Shown here: positions 53,134 to 61,356 of the stretch, piece by piece
Layout: each line of letters opens with the position of its first letter
Numbering within the stretch: the stretch's first letter is position 1
Source of the DNA: Blastopirellula sediminis
GTDB taxonomy: Bacteria; Planctomycetota; Planctomycetia; Pirellulales; Pirellulaceae
Reading direction: 5' to 3'
Assembly (NCBI RefSeq): GCF_020966755.1
Contig: NZ_JAJKFT010000004.1
Location: forward strand, 248,001 to 312,000
Length of the DNA stretch: 64,000 bases
Program-made: the position numbers and the translations under genes
Notes under the pieces: model-generated
The model's database searches: none
Seen by the model: the letters and a program-made list of their open reading frames with translations, nothing else
What the model was told of the DNA's origin: nothing

Positions 53134-54096
53134 ATGAAAACCATCCTCTCGTTGATGGTCGTCTGTCTTGTGGCGCAGACGTCGATCGCGCAAACGTTAG
53201 TCGTCGCTTACGTGCCGAATTGGATCGATTTGAAATCGTTCTCGCGCGAGATCGATTACGATCGGTTGACGCATATCAATATCGCATTCGAGAATCCGAC
53301 GAGCCCGACCGGCGAGATGTCATATCGCCGTGACAATGATCTGTTGGTTGCGGCGGCGCATCAGCGGGGAGTGAAGGTCTTGGTTTCGATCGGCGGAGGC
53401 GCCGCTTCCGGGAACGAACCGCTGAAGGCTCGTTACTTCGAGTTGCTCGCGGATGAGAAACGAGCCGAGTTCTGCCAACGGTTGGCCGACTATGTGGATG
53501 AACATCACCTGGACGGCATCGACGTCGATCTGGAAGGGCCGGCGATCAATGAAGACTATGGCAAGTTCATTACGGAACTTGCGGCGCAGCTGAAGCCGCG
53601 CGGTAAGTTTCTGACCGCTGCACTCTCGCAAGGATACGGCGGCGCGAGCGTACCGGACGAATGTTGGCGCAACTTTGATTTCATCAACGTGATGGCGTAC
53701 GACTATACCGGTCCGTGGGCGCCGGACTCGCCGGGACAACATTCGTCGCTGGTCCACGCCAAGCGACAGATCGAATACTGGCGGACGAAACGGAACGTGC
53801 CGGCCGAAAAGCTGGTCCTCGGCGTTCCTTTTTATGGACGCGGGTTTGGCAAGGATTTCAGTCACACGGCTGAAACTTACGAACGAATCGTCGCCAAGCA
53901 TCCTGGCGCCGAGAAGAAGGACGAAGTGGGCGAAACGATCTGGTACAACGGCATTCCGACGATTCAGAAGAAGACGCAGTACGTGCTGGACGAAGAGCTG
54001 CGCGGCGTGATGATCTGGTCGCTCAACAACGACGCCAAAGGAGAGAAGTCGCTGCTCAAAGCGATCGACGATACGATCCAGGCCGATCGTAGTTAG
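53134..54096 (+). CDS. secreted glycoside hydrolase family 18 protein
   Basis: A protein of 320 aa with a signal peptide (ILSLMVVCLVAQTSIAQ). The GH18 catalytic motif DxxDxDxE is intact as DGIDVDLEG, and the preceding strand motif is VLVSIGGGAASG. Substrate-site landmarks are FINVMAYDYTGPW and the C-terminal Trp strand RGVMIWSLNND. There is no carbohydrate-binding module. GH18 enzymes cleave beta-1,4-GlcNAc polymers (chitin, peptidoglycan fragments) by substrate-assisted catalysis. The small size fits spore-cortex or ENGase-like members as well as chitinases. It overlaps the convergent pseudokinase gene by 4 bases at the stop codons. Confidence 0.92.
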   Translation: MKTILSLMVVCLVAQTSIAQTLVVAYVPNWIDLKSFSREIDYDRLTHINIAFENPTSPTGEMSYRRDNDLLVAAAHQRGVKVLVSIGGGAASGNEPLKARYFELLADEKRAEFCQRLADYVDEHHLDGIDVDLEGPAINEDYGKFITELAAQLKPRGKFLTAALSQGYGGASVPDECWRNFDFINVMAYDYTGPWAPDSPGQHSSLVHAKRQIEYWRTKRNVPAEKLVLGVPFYGRGFGKDFSHTAETYERIVAKHPGAEKKDEVGETIWYNGIPTIQKKTQYVLDEELRGVMIWSLNNDAKGEKSLLKAIDDTIQADRS

Positions 54097-56003
54097 CGTG
54101 AGAACGCGTCGTCGGCGAGCGGCTGAAATTGTTCGCCGTCAAAGAAGGTCGCCAGCGGCGCATCATCGGCGATCGTCAGCTGTTTCAAGTCGAAGCGAAC
54201 TTGCGGCGCGTAGGGAGCTTGTTTGCCGCCGATCACGGCGATCGCAGCGCCATTGTCTCCAGGAGCAATCTGCGAGTCGCTGATTCGCATGTTGGCGGTG
54301 AAGGGGAGATCGGGCCGAGCTTGGAAGTGATGCCATAGCATACCGCCGACGGTGGTCAGTCCTGATCCTTGCAAATGAAAGCGGAGCGGGGAGGCTGCTG
54401 CCTTGGTGCGGATGAGCCCGCCGACTCCTTCGTACCGGCAATCGGCAAGCTGCAGGGCCGCGTCTCCCGACGCTGAGACGTCGACGCCGATCAGCAAGTC
54501 GGTGAAGCGGCAGTTGGCAAGGTTCGCTTCCGGCAACGCCCGGAGCCCGGCGGAAGTTCGGGACGTCGGCCGCCACTCGACGGCGATCGACTCGGCTGCG
54601 GACGCTTGGGAGGCTCGGAAGGTGCAATCGCGGAGCGTGATGTTGGCGGCGGCGACTTCGAGCAGCACAAATCTGCCGGTGGACGAAGTGGCGACAAAGT
54701 CGATTCGCTCCAGCGTCAGCTTTTCGGCGGAAAGGCGAAGCGGCTCGGCGCCAATTTCGATTGTTGTGCGTGCCCCATCGGGCGCGGCGATGGTCGACTC
54801 GGCTGCGATCTGTTGGGGGAATTCGGCGGCGGTCAGCTTCGCCGGGAGTTCGATCCGCCGCGAAGTCGCTGTCGGAACTTCGATCGACGCCAAGTGGATG
54901 TCGCTCGGTTGTCGTTCGCTGACCTGCGGTGTGAGCGGCTTGGCGGCGAGCGGCGTCAGGGGCGCGGGGGAGTCTAACGAAGCAGGCGCATTCGAAGCGT
55001 CGCTGGGCCAGAAGTACCCGCAGCCAACGAGCAGCGCAGCGGCGGCCGATGCGGCGAGCACGTTCCGTTTGCGGCGCTGAGCCGCTTCCTGGCGACGATG
55101 AACGTGCAGGTTCGGCAGTACCAGCGGCGGATCGACCAGGTAGTTACGCAACTGCCGCGCATCCGATTCGCTTGCGGGACCCAGGAGGGCGAACCAATCG
55201 GCCAGGCGCGTTTCTGGTTTGGCTTGCCGCGCGTGAAGTTCGCGCAAGAGCGGATCGTCGGTGAGCGAGTCGAACGGGACTCGCGGCGGCGCCCCATGAG
55301 GAATTCCGCAGAGGAGTTGCCGCATCAGTTGCGAAAGCCGCTGGAGGTCGGTTGTCTTGCGCAGTGGGTTGGCCGAGGGCCAACGAAGTCCGGGAAACGG
55401 GGCGCTGGCGACCCCGTCGGCGCTCAGGAAGATCGTCTCGGGAGCGACGCGACCATGCGTGCGGCCGGCCGTTTCGAGCGAAAGGAGTTGATGGACGATT
55501 TGGCGGAGCAGGGGGATCACCGCGCTCGACGGCATCCGACCATAGCGAGTCAGCAATTCGGCGAGCGTTTTTCCGGAAGGAAGAATCGCAGCGACCCAGT
55601 GACGGTTTCCAACCTGGCCCGAGTCGACGATGCGGCCCCGATAGCCGGCCAGCGGCGTAACGATCCGATCCTGTAGCGGCTGATCGCAAACAGCCAGCAG
55701 ATAGCCTGGCTGGCCTTCGCTGCTCGCTTCGTACCAGGTAACGCCGTCAACCGAAATTCTCTTGCGGAAAATCAGGTATTGTCCGCAGGTCAGTTCCGCT
55801 TCGCGCCCGGCGTAGAAGAATTCGGATTGCGTCGGCGTGATCAGCCCCAGTTGCTGGAGGGCGTCGATCCAGACGATGTCCATTTCGCGCAGGGCGGCTG
55901 GAGTTTCGTGGAGGAACTCTTCGGCCGCGTTGAGCGCAATCGGTTCGATCCAGCCGCAAGCGGCCAGCCGCTGAGAGATTCGGGCGGGGATCGATTTAGC
56001 CAT
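54093..56003 (-). CDS. pseudokinase-like membrane protein with C-terminal beta-helix-like region
   Basis: A protein of 636 aa. Residues about 70-290 resemble a protein kinase C-lobe: a hinge-like region, then THGRVAPETIFLSADG in place of HRDxKPxNIL, and DLQRLSQLMRQLLCGIPHG like the DxxSLG... helix. The catalytic Asp, the DFG motif and a P-loop Lys are not seen, so it is probably inactive. A membrane helix (about 312-330, LAASAAAALLVGCGYFW) separates it from an exterior region with repeated short strands (ITLRDCTFRASQ, LANCRFTDLLIGVD, LQLADCRYEGVGG) that look like a right-handed parallel beta-helix. The function is unknown; it may be a scaffold or ligand-binding signal transducer. Confidence 0.7.
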   Translation of the reverse strand: MAKSIPARISQRLAACGWIEPIALNAAEEFLHETPAALREMDIVWIDALQQLGLITPTQSEFFYAGREAELTCGQYLIFRKRISVDGVTWYEASSEGQPGYLLAVCDQPLQDRIVTPLAGYRGRIVDSGQVGNRHWVAAILPSGKTLAELLTRYGRMPSSAVIPLLRQIVHQLLSLETAGRTHGRVAPETIFLSADGVASAPFPGLRWPSANPLRKTTDLQRLSQLMRQLLCGIPHGAPPRVPFDSLTDDPLLRELHARQAKPETRLADWFALLGPASESDARQLRNYLVDPPLVLPNLHVHRRQEAAQRRKRNVLAASAAAALLVGCGYFWPSDASNAPASLDSPAPLTPLAAKPLTPQVSERQPSDIHLASIEVPTATSRRIELPAKLTAAEFPQQIAAESTIAAPDGARTTIEIGAEPLRLSAEKLTLERIDFVATSSTGRFVLLEVAAANITLRDCTFRASQASAAESIAVEWRPTSRTSAGLRALPEANLANCRFTDLLIGVDVSASGDAALQLADCRYEGVGGLIRTKAAASPLRFHLQGSGLTTVGGMLWHHFQARPDLPFTANMRISDSQIAPGDNGAAIAVIGGKQAPYAPQVRFDLKQLTIADDAPLATFFDGEQFQPLADDAFSR

Positions 56004-56028
56004 GAAACGATGGAAATTAAGTGTAGGG

Positions 56029-56212
56029 GGTTAGCCCTGATAGCTCTTGCTATCAGGGCGGCGCAGCCGCAGGAAGCATCGAGTCACGGTCGAAAGTAAA
56101 GAGGCGGATTGCGATCTCAAACGGTGGAATGTCCGCCGCTCGGCTGCTGGCCACGGATCGATGCTTCCTGCCGACTTTGTCGGCCCTGATAGCAGAGCTA
56201 TCAGGGCTAACC
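56029..56212. mobile_element. MITE-like inverted-repeat element, 184 bp
   Basis: The ends are inverted copies of GGTTAGCCCTGATAGCTC then TTGCTATCAGGGC (right end lacks one T). Further in, GCAGGAAGCATCGA on the left is matched by TCGATGCTTCCTGC on the right, giving terminal inverted repeats of roughly 57 bp interrupted by a short unpaired part. The centre contains another stem GGCGGA/TCCGCC (56103-56137). The outermost repeat is itself a hairpin (GCCCTGATAGC/GCTATCAGGGC). No gene is inside. It lies in the gap between the pseudokinase and epimerase genes. Confidence 0.65.
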
Positions 56213-56283
56213 GACATCTATACGGAACTTTGCGCAGCTAGTTGCTATCACAATCCGGTTTTTGGGGCAATCGAGAACTGCCC

Positions 56284-57330
56284 TTAGAATTGCAGACGTG
56301 GGTTGCGGTAGAGCAACTCCAGGATCTGCTCCGGCCCCCGAAGTTCTTCGGCCGGGCGTTCGTGATGCCAATCGTGATGGGTCGGCATCCAGCAGTCGTG
56401 ATACGGCCAGGGATCGAACGGATCGTAGCCGAGTTCGTCGGCCAGCTTGGTCGAATCCATGGTGACGTCGCCGGCTCGCGGCGGCATGGGGCCTGCTTCG
56501 AGCCGCATGCACCCCATCAAGTTTTTGGGGTTATAGTCGCCGACGCGATTGATGATCTGAGCGATCTGATACAGGCTGAGACGCCGCGGTCCGCCGGCGT
56601 GGAAGATGCCGGACGTGGTTCGACCGAGCATGTCGTCGATGACGCGATTCAAGCAGTCGGTGTAGGTGGGGGTGCGAATCTCGTCGTAGTAGAGGGTCGC
56701 CGGCTTGTCTTTCATAAACCGCGACTGAATCCAGTCGATCGCGCCGGCATGGCCGTTGAAGCTGATCCCCATCGGTAGCGAGATGCGCAAGATCGCCGTT
56801 TCGGGACGCTCTAGCTGAATCAGATTCTCCGCGGCGGCCATCGTCTTGCCGTAGATCGTGACCGGATCGGTCGGCTCATGTTCAAAGTAGCCGCCGCCGT
56901 CCTTGTCGGAGTAGACCAGATCGATCGAAAGCTGCACCAGGCGCGTGTCGCTTCCTTCCAGCACATGCAGCAGATTGCGGACGCTCTCGAAATTGATCCG
57001 CCAGGCCATCGACGGATCCATCTCGCACGACTTCAGGGCGCAACTGCCGCCGCAGTTCAGGACCGCTTTAAACTGGTACTGGTCGAAGAGTCGCTTCAGT
57101 CCATCGACGTCTTCCACATCGCAGGCGACGATGTTCTCGCCCAGCATGCGCCAGTTGTTGACCTGGCGGACTCCGACGACTTGGCCTGGATACTTAGCAG
57201 TGAAGTAGGGAAGAGCATTGTAGCCGGGAACCCCTGCGACGCCGGTGATCAGCAGCGGCAGGGGAGTCTCTCGGCGCATCGCGTCGGCAGACAAATTTCT
57301 TACTTGTTCTAAATGCGTGTTATGAATCAT
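56284..57330 (-). CDS. NAD(P)-dependent sugar-nucleotide epimerase/reductase (RmlD-like SDR)
   Basis: A protein of 348 aa. The Rossmann start LPLLITGVAGVPGYNALPYF has the GxxGxxG motif of extended SDRs, and the active-site pair YxxxK appears in VTIYGKTMAAAENLI, with the catalytic Ser/Thr strand VQLSIDLVYSDKDGGG before it. The GIFHAGGPRRLSLYQIAQII segment is typical of dTDP-4-dehydrorhamnose reductase-like proteins. The exact sugar is not assignable, and no rmlABC genes are nearby. The C-terminal Trp/His-rich tail (DPWPYHDCWMPTHHDWHHE) is unusual. Its ATG overlaps the stop of the DinB gene (TAATG), so the two are translationally coupled. Confidence 0.85.
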   Translation of the reverse strand: MIHNTHLEQVRNLSADAMRRETPLPLLITGVAGVPGYNALPYFTAKYPGQVVGVRQVNNWRMLGENIVACDVEDVDGLKRLFDQYQFKAVLNCGGSCALKSCEMDPSMAWRINFESVRNLLHVLEGSDTRLVQLSIDLVYSDKDGGGYFEHEPTDPVTIYGKTMAAAENLIQLERPETAILRISLPMGISFNGHAGAIDWIQSRFMKDKPATLYYDEIRTPTYTDCLNRVIDDMLGRTTSGIFHAGGPRRLSLYQIAQIINRVGDYNPKNLMGCMRLEAGPMPPRAGDVTMDSTKLADELGYDPFDPWPYHDCWMPTHHDWHHERPAEELRGPEQILELLYRNPRLQF

Positions 57331-57830
57331 TACCAGCGAGGTTCCGCTCCCAGCAATCTTCGCAGGAGCCCGATCTGTCCGGCGTGCAGCATTTCGTGCT
57401 GAGCGCTCCAGAGCAGACTATCGAGTTTCGTGTTGAATAGGGGATGAGGCTCTTCTGGAGGCTCTGACAAGCGGGAAAGCGGAAATCGGGGCAGCTCTTC
57501 CATTACCCGACGATGAACATGGTGATAAACCGACAGGATGTCGTCCGGACAAGGGTAAACCTCCGGCTGAGGAACAGGGGTAGATCCCTTGCCGAAGATT
57601 CGAATGAAATCGGAGGAAATTAGCTTTTCATCCTCCTCTTCCGGCCCGCGCAACCGGACTAAGACCAGACGATATTGCGCCATCGCAATATGTCCGACCT
57701 GCCAGGCGATGTGCGAGACTCCTTCGTCGGTCATCCGGTACCAATCGGCGTGATCGATCGACTCGATCAGGCTGGCGCTATACCGGCGAACGGTCTGGAT
57801 CTGATGAAGGGCAACTTCCAGCGAATTCAT
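57330..57830 (-). CDS. DinB-family metalloprotein
   Basis: A protein of 166 aa forming a four-helix bundle. The three metal-binding His positions are likely in GVSHIAWQVGHIAM (helix 2) and SAQHEMLHAGQIGLLRR (helix 4, HxxxH), the usual DinB/YfiT spacing. The family includes thiol-dependent transferases (mycothiol, bacillithiol) and proteins of unknown role. The conserved HAGQIGLLRR end supports the assignment. It is the first gene of a two-gene unit with the epimerase (one-base overlap), an unusual partnership. Confidence 0.87.
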   Translation of the reverse strand: MNSLEVALHQIQTVRRYSASLIESIDHADWYRMTDEGVSHIAWQVGHIAMAQYRLVLVRLRGPEEEDEKLISSDFIRIFGKGSTPVPQPEVYPCPDDILSVYHHVHRRVMEELPRFPLSRLSEPPEEPHPLFNTKLDSLLWSAQHEMLHAGQIGLLRRLLGAEPRW

Positions 57831-58218
57831 CTCGCGTCTCCCAGCCGAAGCATTCTAGACACAAATTTTTGGCCTACCGCCCTTGGATTTGGTTCCATTC
57901 GGGGAAATTCGGGCATCCGTAGCCCGGAATCTTGGAAATACCCCCTCGTGACTGGACTATTTGCAGCCAGTGGACTAATTGGCCGGCCCACGTGAGGGTG
58001 AAATCGATTGTAGCGTAGATTCCTGCACGATTGAGGGAGGCCTTGCCCGGCATTTTGACCAGCGCCAAGAAGTCGAAAATGGCGGATTCTACTTATTTGG
58101 CTAGGAATTAGGAATCAAAAATTGCCGCAACGACCGGAACGACCTATGTTTCACGAGGAAAATTCCTCTCGCGTATGGGAATTACTCCGTAAGTACAGTC
58201 CGAGTAACGGGTTTGACT
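57831..58218. other. 388-bp intergenic region
   Basis: Divergent promoter region of the DinB and HD-GYP genes. No gene is supported. A small palindrome GAGGAAAATTCCTC lies at about 58155-58168, upstream of the HD-GYP start. The remainder shows no recognised RNA or repeat. Confidence 0.5.
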
Positions 58219-59877
58219 ATGTCCACCCTGCCAGGCGCTCCTGCCCTGCCGACGAAAACGCTAGAACGACACGCCAATCTGCATCGCCTCGAGTTGGTCA
58301 ACCGAGAGCTGCAAAACTGGTTTGGCGTCGACTTTACGTATTGGGATGGCGAAACCGGGGAGATGATGCGCGCCGCTGAAATGCAGCCCCCCGGCGACGA
58401 GAACTATCTCTCGCCGATCATCCGTACGGTCGCCGCCAAGAAGAAGCCGGAGATCGTCGCGGAACAAGCAGGCGCGTGCATTTTGGCGATGCCGCTGGCG
58501 ATGGACAGCGGAACGGTGGTCGCGACCAGCCCGTTTGTCACCGGCGATTCGTACGACTGCTTTGACGATGTAGAGGGTCTGGCCCGAATTCTGGGGACGA
58601 CCGCCGAACGCGCCGCACACTGGGGAAGAGAACAAAACCGCTGGACGACGCAGAGCCTGGAGCGAATGGCCCGCTTGCAGTTGTCCAAGTTGAGCGTTGA
58701 TGACGAAGCGCGTCGCTTGTCGAATGAGATCGACAAGATTTCGGACAGCTTGTCGTCGACTTACGAAGAAATCAGTCTGCTCTACGGCCTGACGCAAAAC
58801 TTGCGGATCTCCAGCAGCGACGAACAACTGGGCGATCTGGCGCTGAACTGGTTGCTCGAAGTTTTGCCGTGCGAAGGTCTGGCGATTCAATTTTTGCCGA
58901 CCCGCGGCGAAAACGTCTCGACCAAAGGCCGAACCGAAACGAAGACGCTGAGCGTCGGCATTTGCCCGCTCGAAGCGGAACAACTTTCTCGCCTGGTCTC
59001 GCATTTGAACCTGGGTGAAAAAGGGGCGCCGTTTGTGGCGAACCAGCGGATCACGGCTCGCGAAGAATGGCCGTTCCCGAAAGTTCGCCAGTTGATCGTC
59101 GTGCCGCTGGCCGAAGGAGATAACATCTTCGGCTGGATCATGGCTTTCAACCACTGCGAAAACAAAGGCTTCGGCACTGTTGAAGCGAGCCTCTTGAGCA
59201 GCGTGGGCGCGATCCTCGGAATCCATAGCGGAAATATCGAGCTCTATCGACAACAGTCCGAGTTCGTCACCAGCGTCGTGCAGGCGCTCACCTCGGCGAT
59301 CGACGCGAAAGATCCTTACACTTGCGGTCACAGCGATCGCGTCGCCCGGTTGTCGGTCTGCCTGGCTCGCCAGATGGGCCAAGACACCGACTCGCTCAAC
59401 CTGCTTTACATGGCGGGGTTGTTGCACGACGTCGGCAAGATCGGCATCGACGACAGCGTCCTGCGTAAGCCGGGACGTCTTACCGATGCGGAATATGAGC
59501 ACATTAAGCTTCACCCCGAGTTGGGCTACAACATCCTCAAGGGTTTGAAGCAGATCGAAAAAGTGCTGCCGGTCGTGCTGCACCATCACGAACAATGGGA
59601 CGGCAAAGGTTACCCGCACCGACTGAAGGGAACCGACACGCCGCTTTTGGCCCGCATTACGGCGGTCGCCGACGCCTACGACGCGATGTCGAGCGATCGT
59701 CCCTACCGTAAGGGGATGCCGGAAGAAAAAGTGGACGCGATCTTCCGCGAAGGCGCAGGTCAGCAATGGGATCCAGCGGTGATCAACGCCTTTTTCGCCG
59801 CTCGTGACGAACTTCGCGATATCCTGAGCGAAGAGCGTGCCGAGATTCGCTTCGATGTGCGGGACTGGTTGAAGTAA
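58219..59877 (+). CDS. HD-GYP domain protein with GAF-like sensor regions
   Basis: A protein of 552 aa from ATG 58219 (an in-frame TTG lies two codons earlier). Residues about 15-130 form a small sensory domain starting RLELVNRELQNWFGVDFTYW. A helical linker (NEIDKISDSLSSTYEEISLL) and a GAF-like domain (about 190-345) follow. The HD-GYP domain (about 355-540) has CGHSDRVARLSV, LLHDVGKIGIDDSVLRKPG, HHHEQWDGKGYP and ADAYDAMSSDRPYR. The GYP triplet is present as GYP and the HD pair is intact, so cyclic-di-GMP phosphodiesterase activity is likely. It has no membrane helix, so it is a cytosolic sensor. Confidence 0.93.
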   Translation: MSTLPGAPALPTKTLERHANLHRLELVNRELQNWFGVDFTYWDGETGEMMRAAEMQPPGDENYLSPIIRTVAAKKKPEIVAEQAGACILAMPLAMDSGTVVATSPFVTGDSYDCFDDVEGLARILGTTAERAAHWGREQNRWTTQSLERMARLQLSKLSVDDEARRLSNEIDKISDSLSSTYEEISLLYGLTQNLRISSSDEQLGDLALNWLLEVLPCEGLAIQFLPTRGENVSTKGRTETKTLSVGICPLEAEQLSRLVSHLNLGEKGAPFVANQRITAREEWPFPKVRQLIVVPLAEGDNIFGWIMAFNHCENKGFGTVEASLLSSVGAILGIHSGNIELYRQQSEFVTSVVQALTSAIDAKDPYTCGHSDRVARLSVCLARQMGQDTDSLNLLYMAGLLHDVGKIGIDDSVLRKPGRLTDAEYEHIKLHPELGYNILKGLKQIEKVLPVVLHHHEQWDGKGYPHRLKGTDTPLLARITAVADAYDAMSSDRPYRKGMPEEKVDAIFREGAGQQWDPAVINAFFAARDELRDILSEERAEIRFDVRDWLK

Positions 59878-59917
59878 ACCCGTTCGATTGGTGAGCCGGA
59901 ACCTCTATAATTAGGGT

Positions 59918-60415
59918 ATGGCTCAAAGCGAAGAAGACCGCGAAGATCTGATGCAAGAGGCGACCGCCCTGGTCCGCCGCGGGGAGTACGCTGCGCCGCA
60001 AGAGGTCGAAGTGGTGACGATCGGCTATCGTCAAAACGGCGCTCTCAGCATCTTCTTTGGCCAAGATCCGGTCTATCAGTTCAATGACGCCGGCCAATTC
60101 CGTCGAGGCTATATCGACGGCGAACTCTTTAAGGCGGACGGCGGCCGTTTGGTCTGCATGCGACGCCAACGGGACGGCAAGAAGACGACGCTCGTCTCCA
60201 CCTCGCTCAGCGACGTCGATCAGGCTGAAGTGATCGTCAAAATGGAATGGCGACTCAACGAGCTGGCCGAGTCGATCGAAGAGCAAGAGACGACCTGCAA
60301 TGAGGTGATCCCAGACGACGCCAATGTCGCCGGCGAGTTCCTTGAATGGTGGCGACAGAAGCAAATGAATATCGACATCGCTCCGGCGCCGAACGTCGTC
60401 GCGCCGAAGGCGTAA
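59918..60415 (+). CDS. conserved hypothetical protein, 165 aa
   Basis: A cytosolic, acidic protein without signal or membrane helix. The N-terminus is Glu/Asp-rich (MAQSEEDREDLMQEATALV), the middle is beta-rich (EVVTIGYRQNGALSIFFGQD, RRGYIDGELFKADGGRLVCM), and the C-terminal helix is EFLEWWRQKQMNIDIAP. I do not recognise the family. It starts 40 bp after the HD-GYP stop on the same strand, so the two may be cotranscribed. It is convergent with the YgfZ gene. Confidence 0.75.
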   Translation: MAQSEEDREDLMQEATALVRRGEYAAPQEVEVVTIGYRQNGALSIFFGQDPVYQFNDAGQFRRGYIDGELFKADGGRLVCMRRQRDGKKTTLVSTSLSDVDQAEVIVKMEWRLNELAESIEEQETTCNEVIPDDANVAGEFLEWWRQKQMNIDIAPAPNVVAPKA

Positions 60416-60423
60416 ACGAATCG

Positions 60424-61356
60424 CTAAGCGGAGTAGGGGAGAGCGACGACGTCGACCGGGCCGCTTGACGTCTCCAGCGTTTCGCCCGGCTTGTCGAATC
60501 CACGGCGAACCATCGCCAGCCCGATCCAGCGGTCGAGCGCCGGCGAGTAGGCGGTCGACGTCACCGTCAGCACTGGTTTGCCGTCGATTTCATAAACGGC
60601 GTCCGCATCGGGCTGCGACGGGAACTGCACGCCTAGCAGTCGACGATTCACGTGGCCCAGCGCATCGATACGAGCGATCGTTTCCTGGCCTAAATAGCAC
60701 CCTTTGGTGAAGCTGATCGCCGACGCGTCGCGAGCCGCCTCTTGGCAAAGGTTGTCGACCGTCAGATCTCGACCGTAGTAGGGAAAGCCGGCTTCGATCC
60801 GCAGCGCGTCTAGCGCTGCGTCGGTGACGGCGGTGCGCTCGATCGCGTCGAACTTTTCTTTCAGCGGCGAGTCGCTCAAAAAGATGACGCTCCACGCGGG
60901 CTCGGCGACAAAGTTCGTGCGGTAGACGAGCATGTCGTCTTGCGCGACGAATTGCAGGTTTCCCTGCGGCGGCGTGATCGAGAGGTTCTCGGCGAGCCAG
61001 CTTTCGGCCTGCTGACCGATCACTAGCAGTTCGCTGGTCGCGTCGGTCCGATCGACAAGCTCGACGTCTTCGATGACCGCGTATTTTTGAAAGTGGGGCA
61101 GCAGCGTTTCCGCTTGGCCAGGAACTCCCGACAACAAGATCGAATCGCCAATCGGCAGCGCGAAAAAGTGCCCGAGGATTTTTCCCTGCAGCGTCGGGAC
61201 GAAGATTTCGCAACCTTGCTGCGGCGGCAGCTTCTTGATGTCGTTGGTCGACAGGTTGTGCAAAAATTTTACCCGATCGGCGCCGGTCAATTGCAGCCGA
61301 GTGCGGTCGGAGAGATCGAAGCACAACAGGTCGCAGCGAGATTCGGTCGAACTCAT
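60424..61356 (-). CDS. folate-binding YgfZ/GcvT-like protein
   Basis: A protein of 310 aa from the ATG at 61356, which overlaps the upstream stop codon as ATGA. The YgfZ signature K-G-C-Y-x-G-Q-E is present in ISFTKGCYLGQETIARIDALGHVNR. The N-terminal GcvT-fold part begins DRTRLQLTGADRVKFLHNLS and contains TNDIKKL. YgfZ-type (COG0354) proteins bind tetrahydrofolate and support assembly or repair of some Fe-S enzymes. The translational coupling with the LarA-like gene suggests the two proteins are made in step, which is not a standard arrangement. Confidence 0.92.
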   Translation of the reverse strand: MSSTESRCDLLCFDLSDRTRLQLTGADRVKFLHNLSTNDIKKLPPQQGCEIFVPTLQGKILGHFFALPIGDSILLSGVPGQAETLLPHFQKYAVIEDVELVDRTDATSELLVIGQQAESWLAENLSITPPQGNLQFVAQDDMLVYRTNFVAEPAWSVIFLSDSPLKEKFDAIERTAVTDAALDALRIEAGFPYYGRDLTVDNLCQEAARDASAISFTKGCYLGQETIARIDALGHVNRRLLGVQFPSQPDADAVYEIDGKPVLTVTSTAYSPALDRWIGLAMVRRGFDKPGETLETSSGPVDVVALPYSA

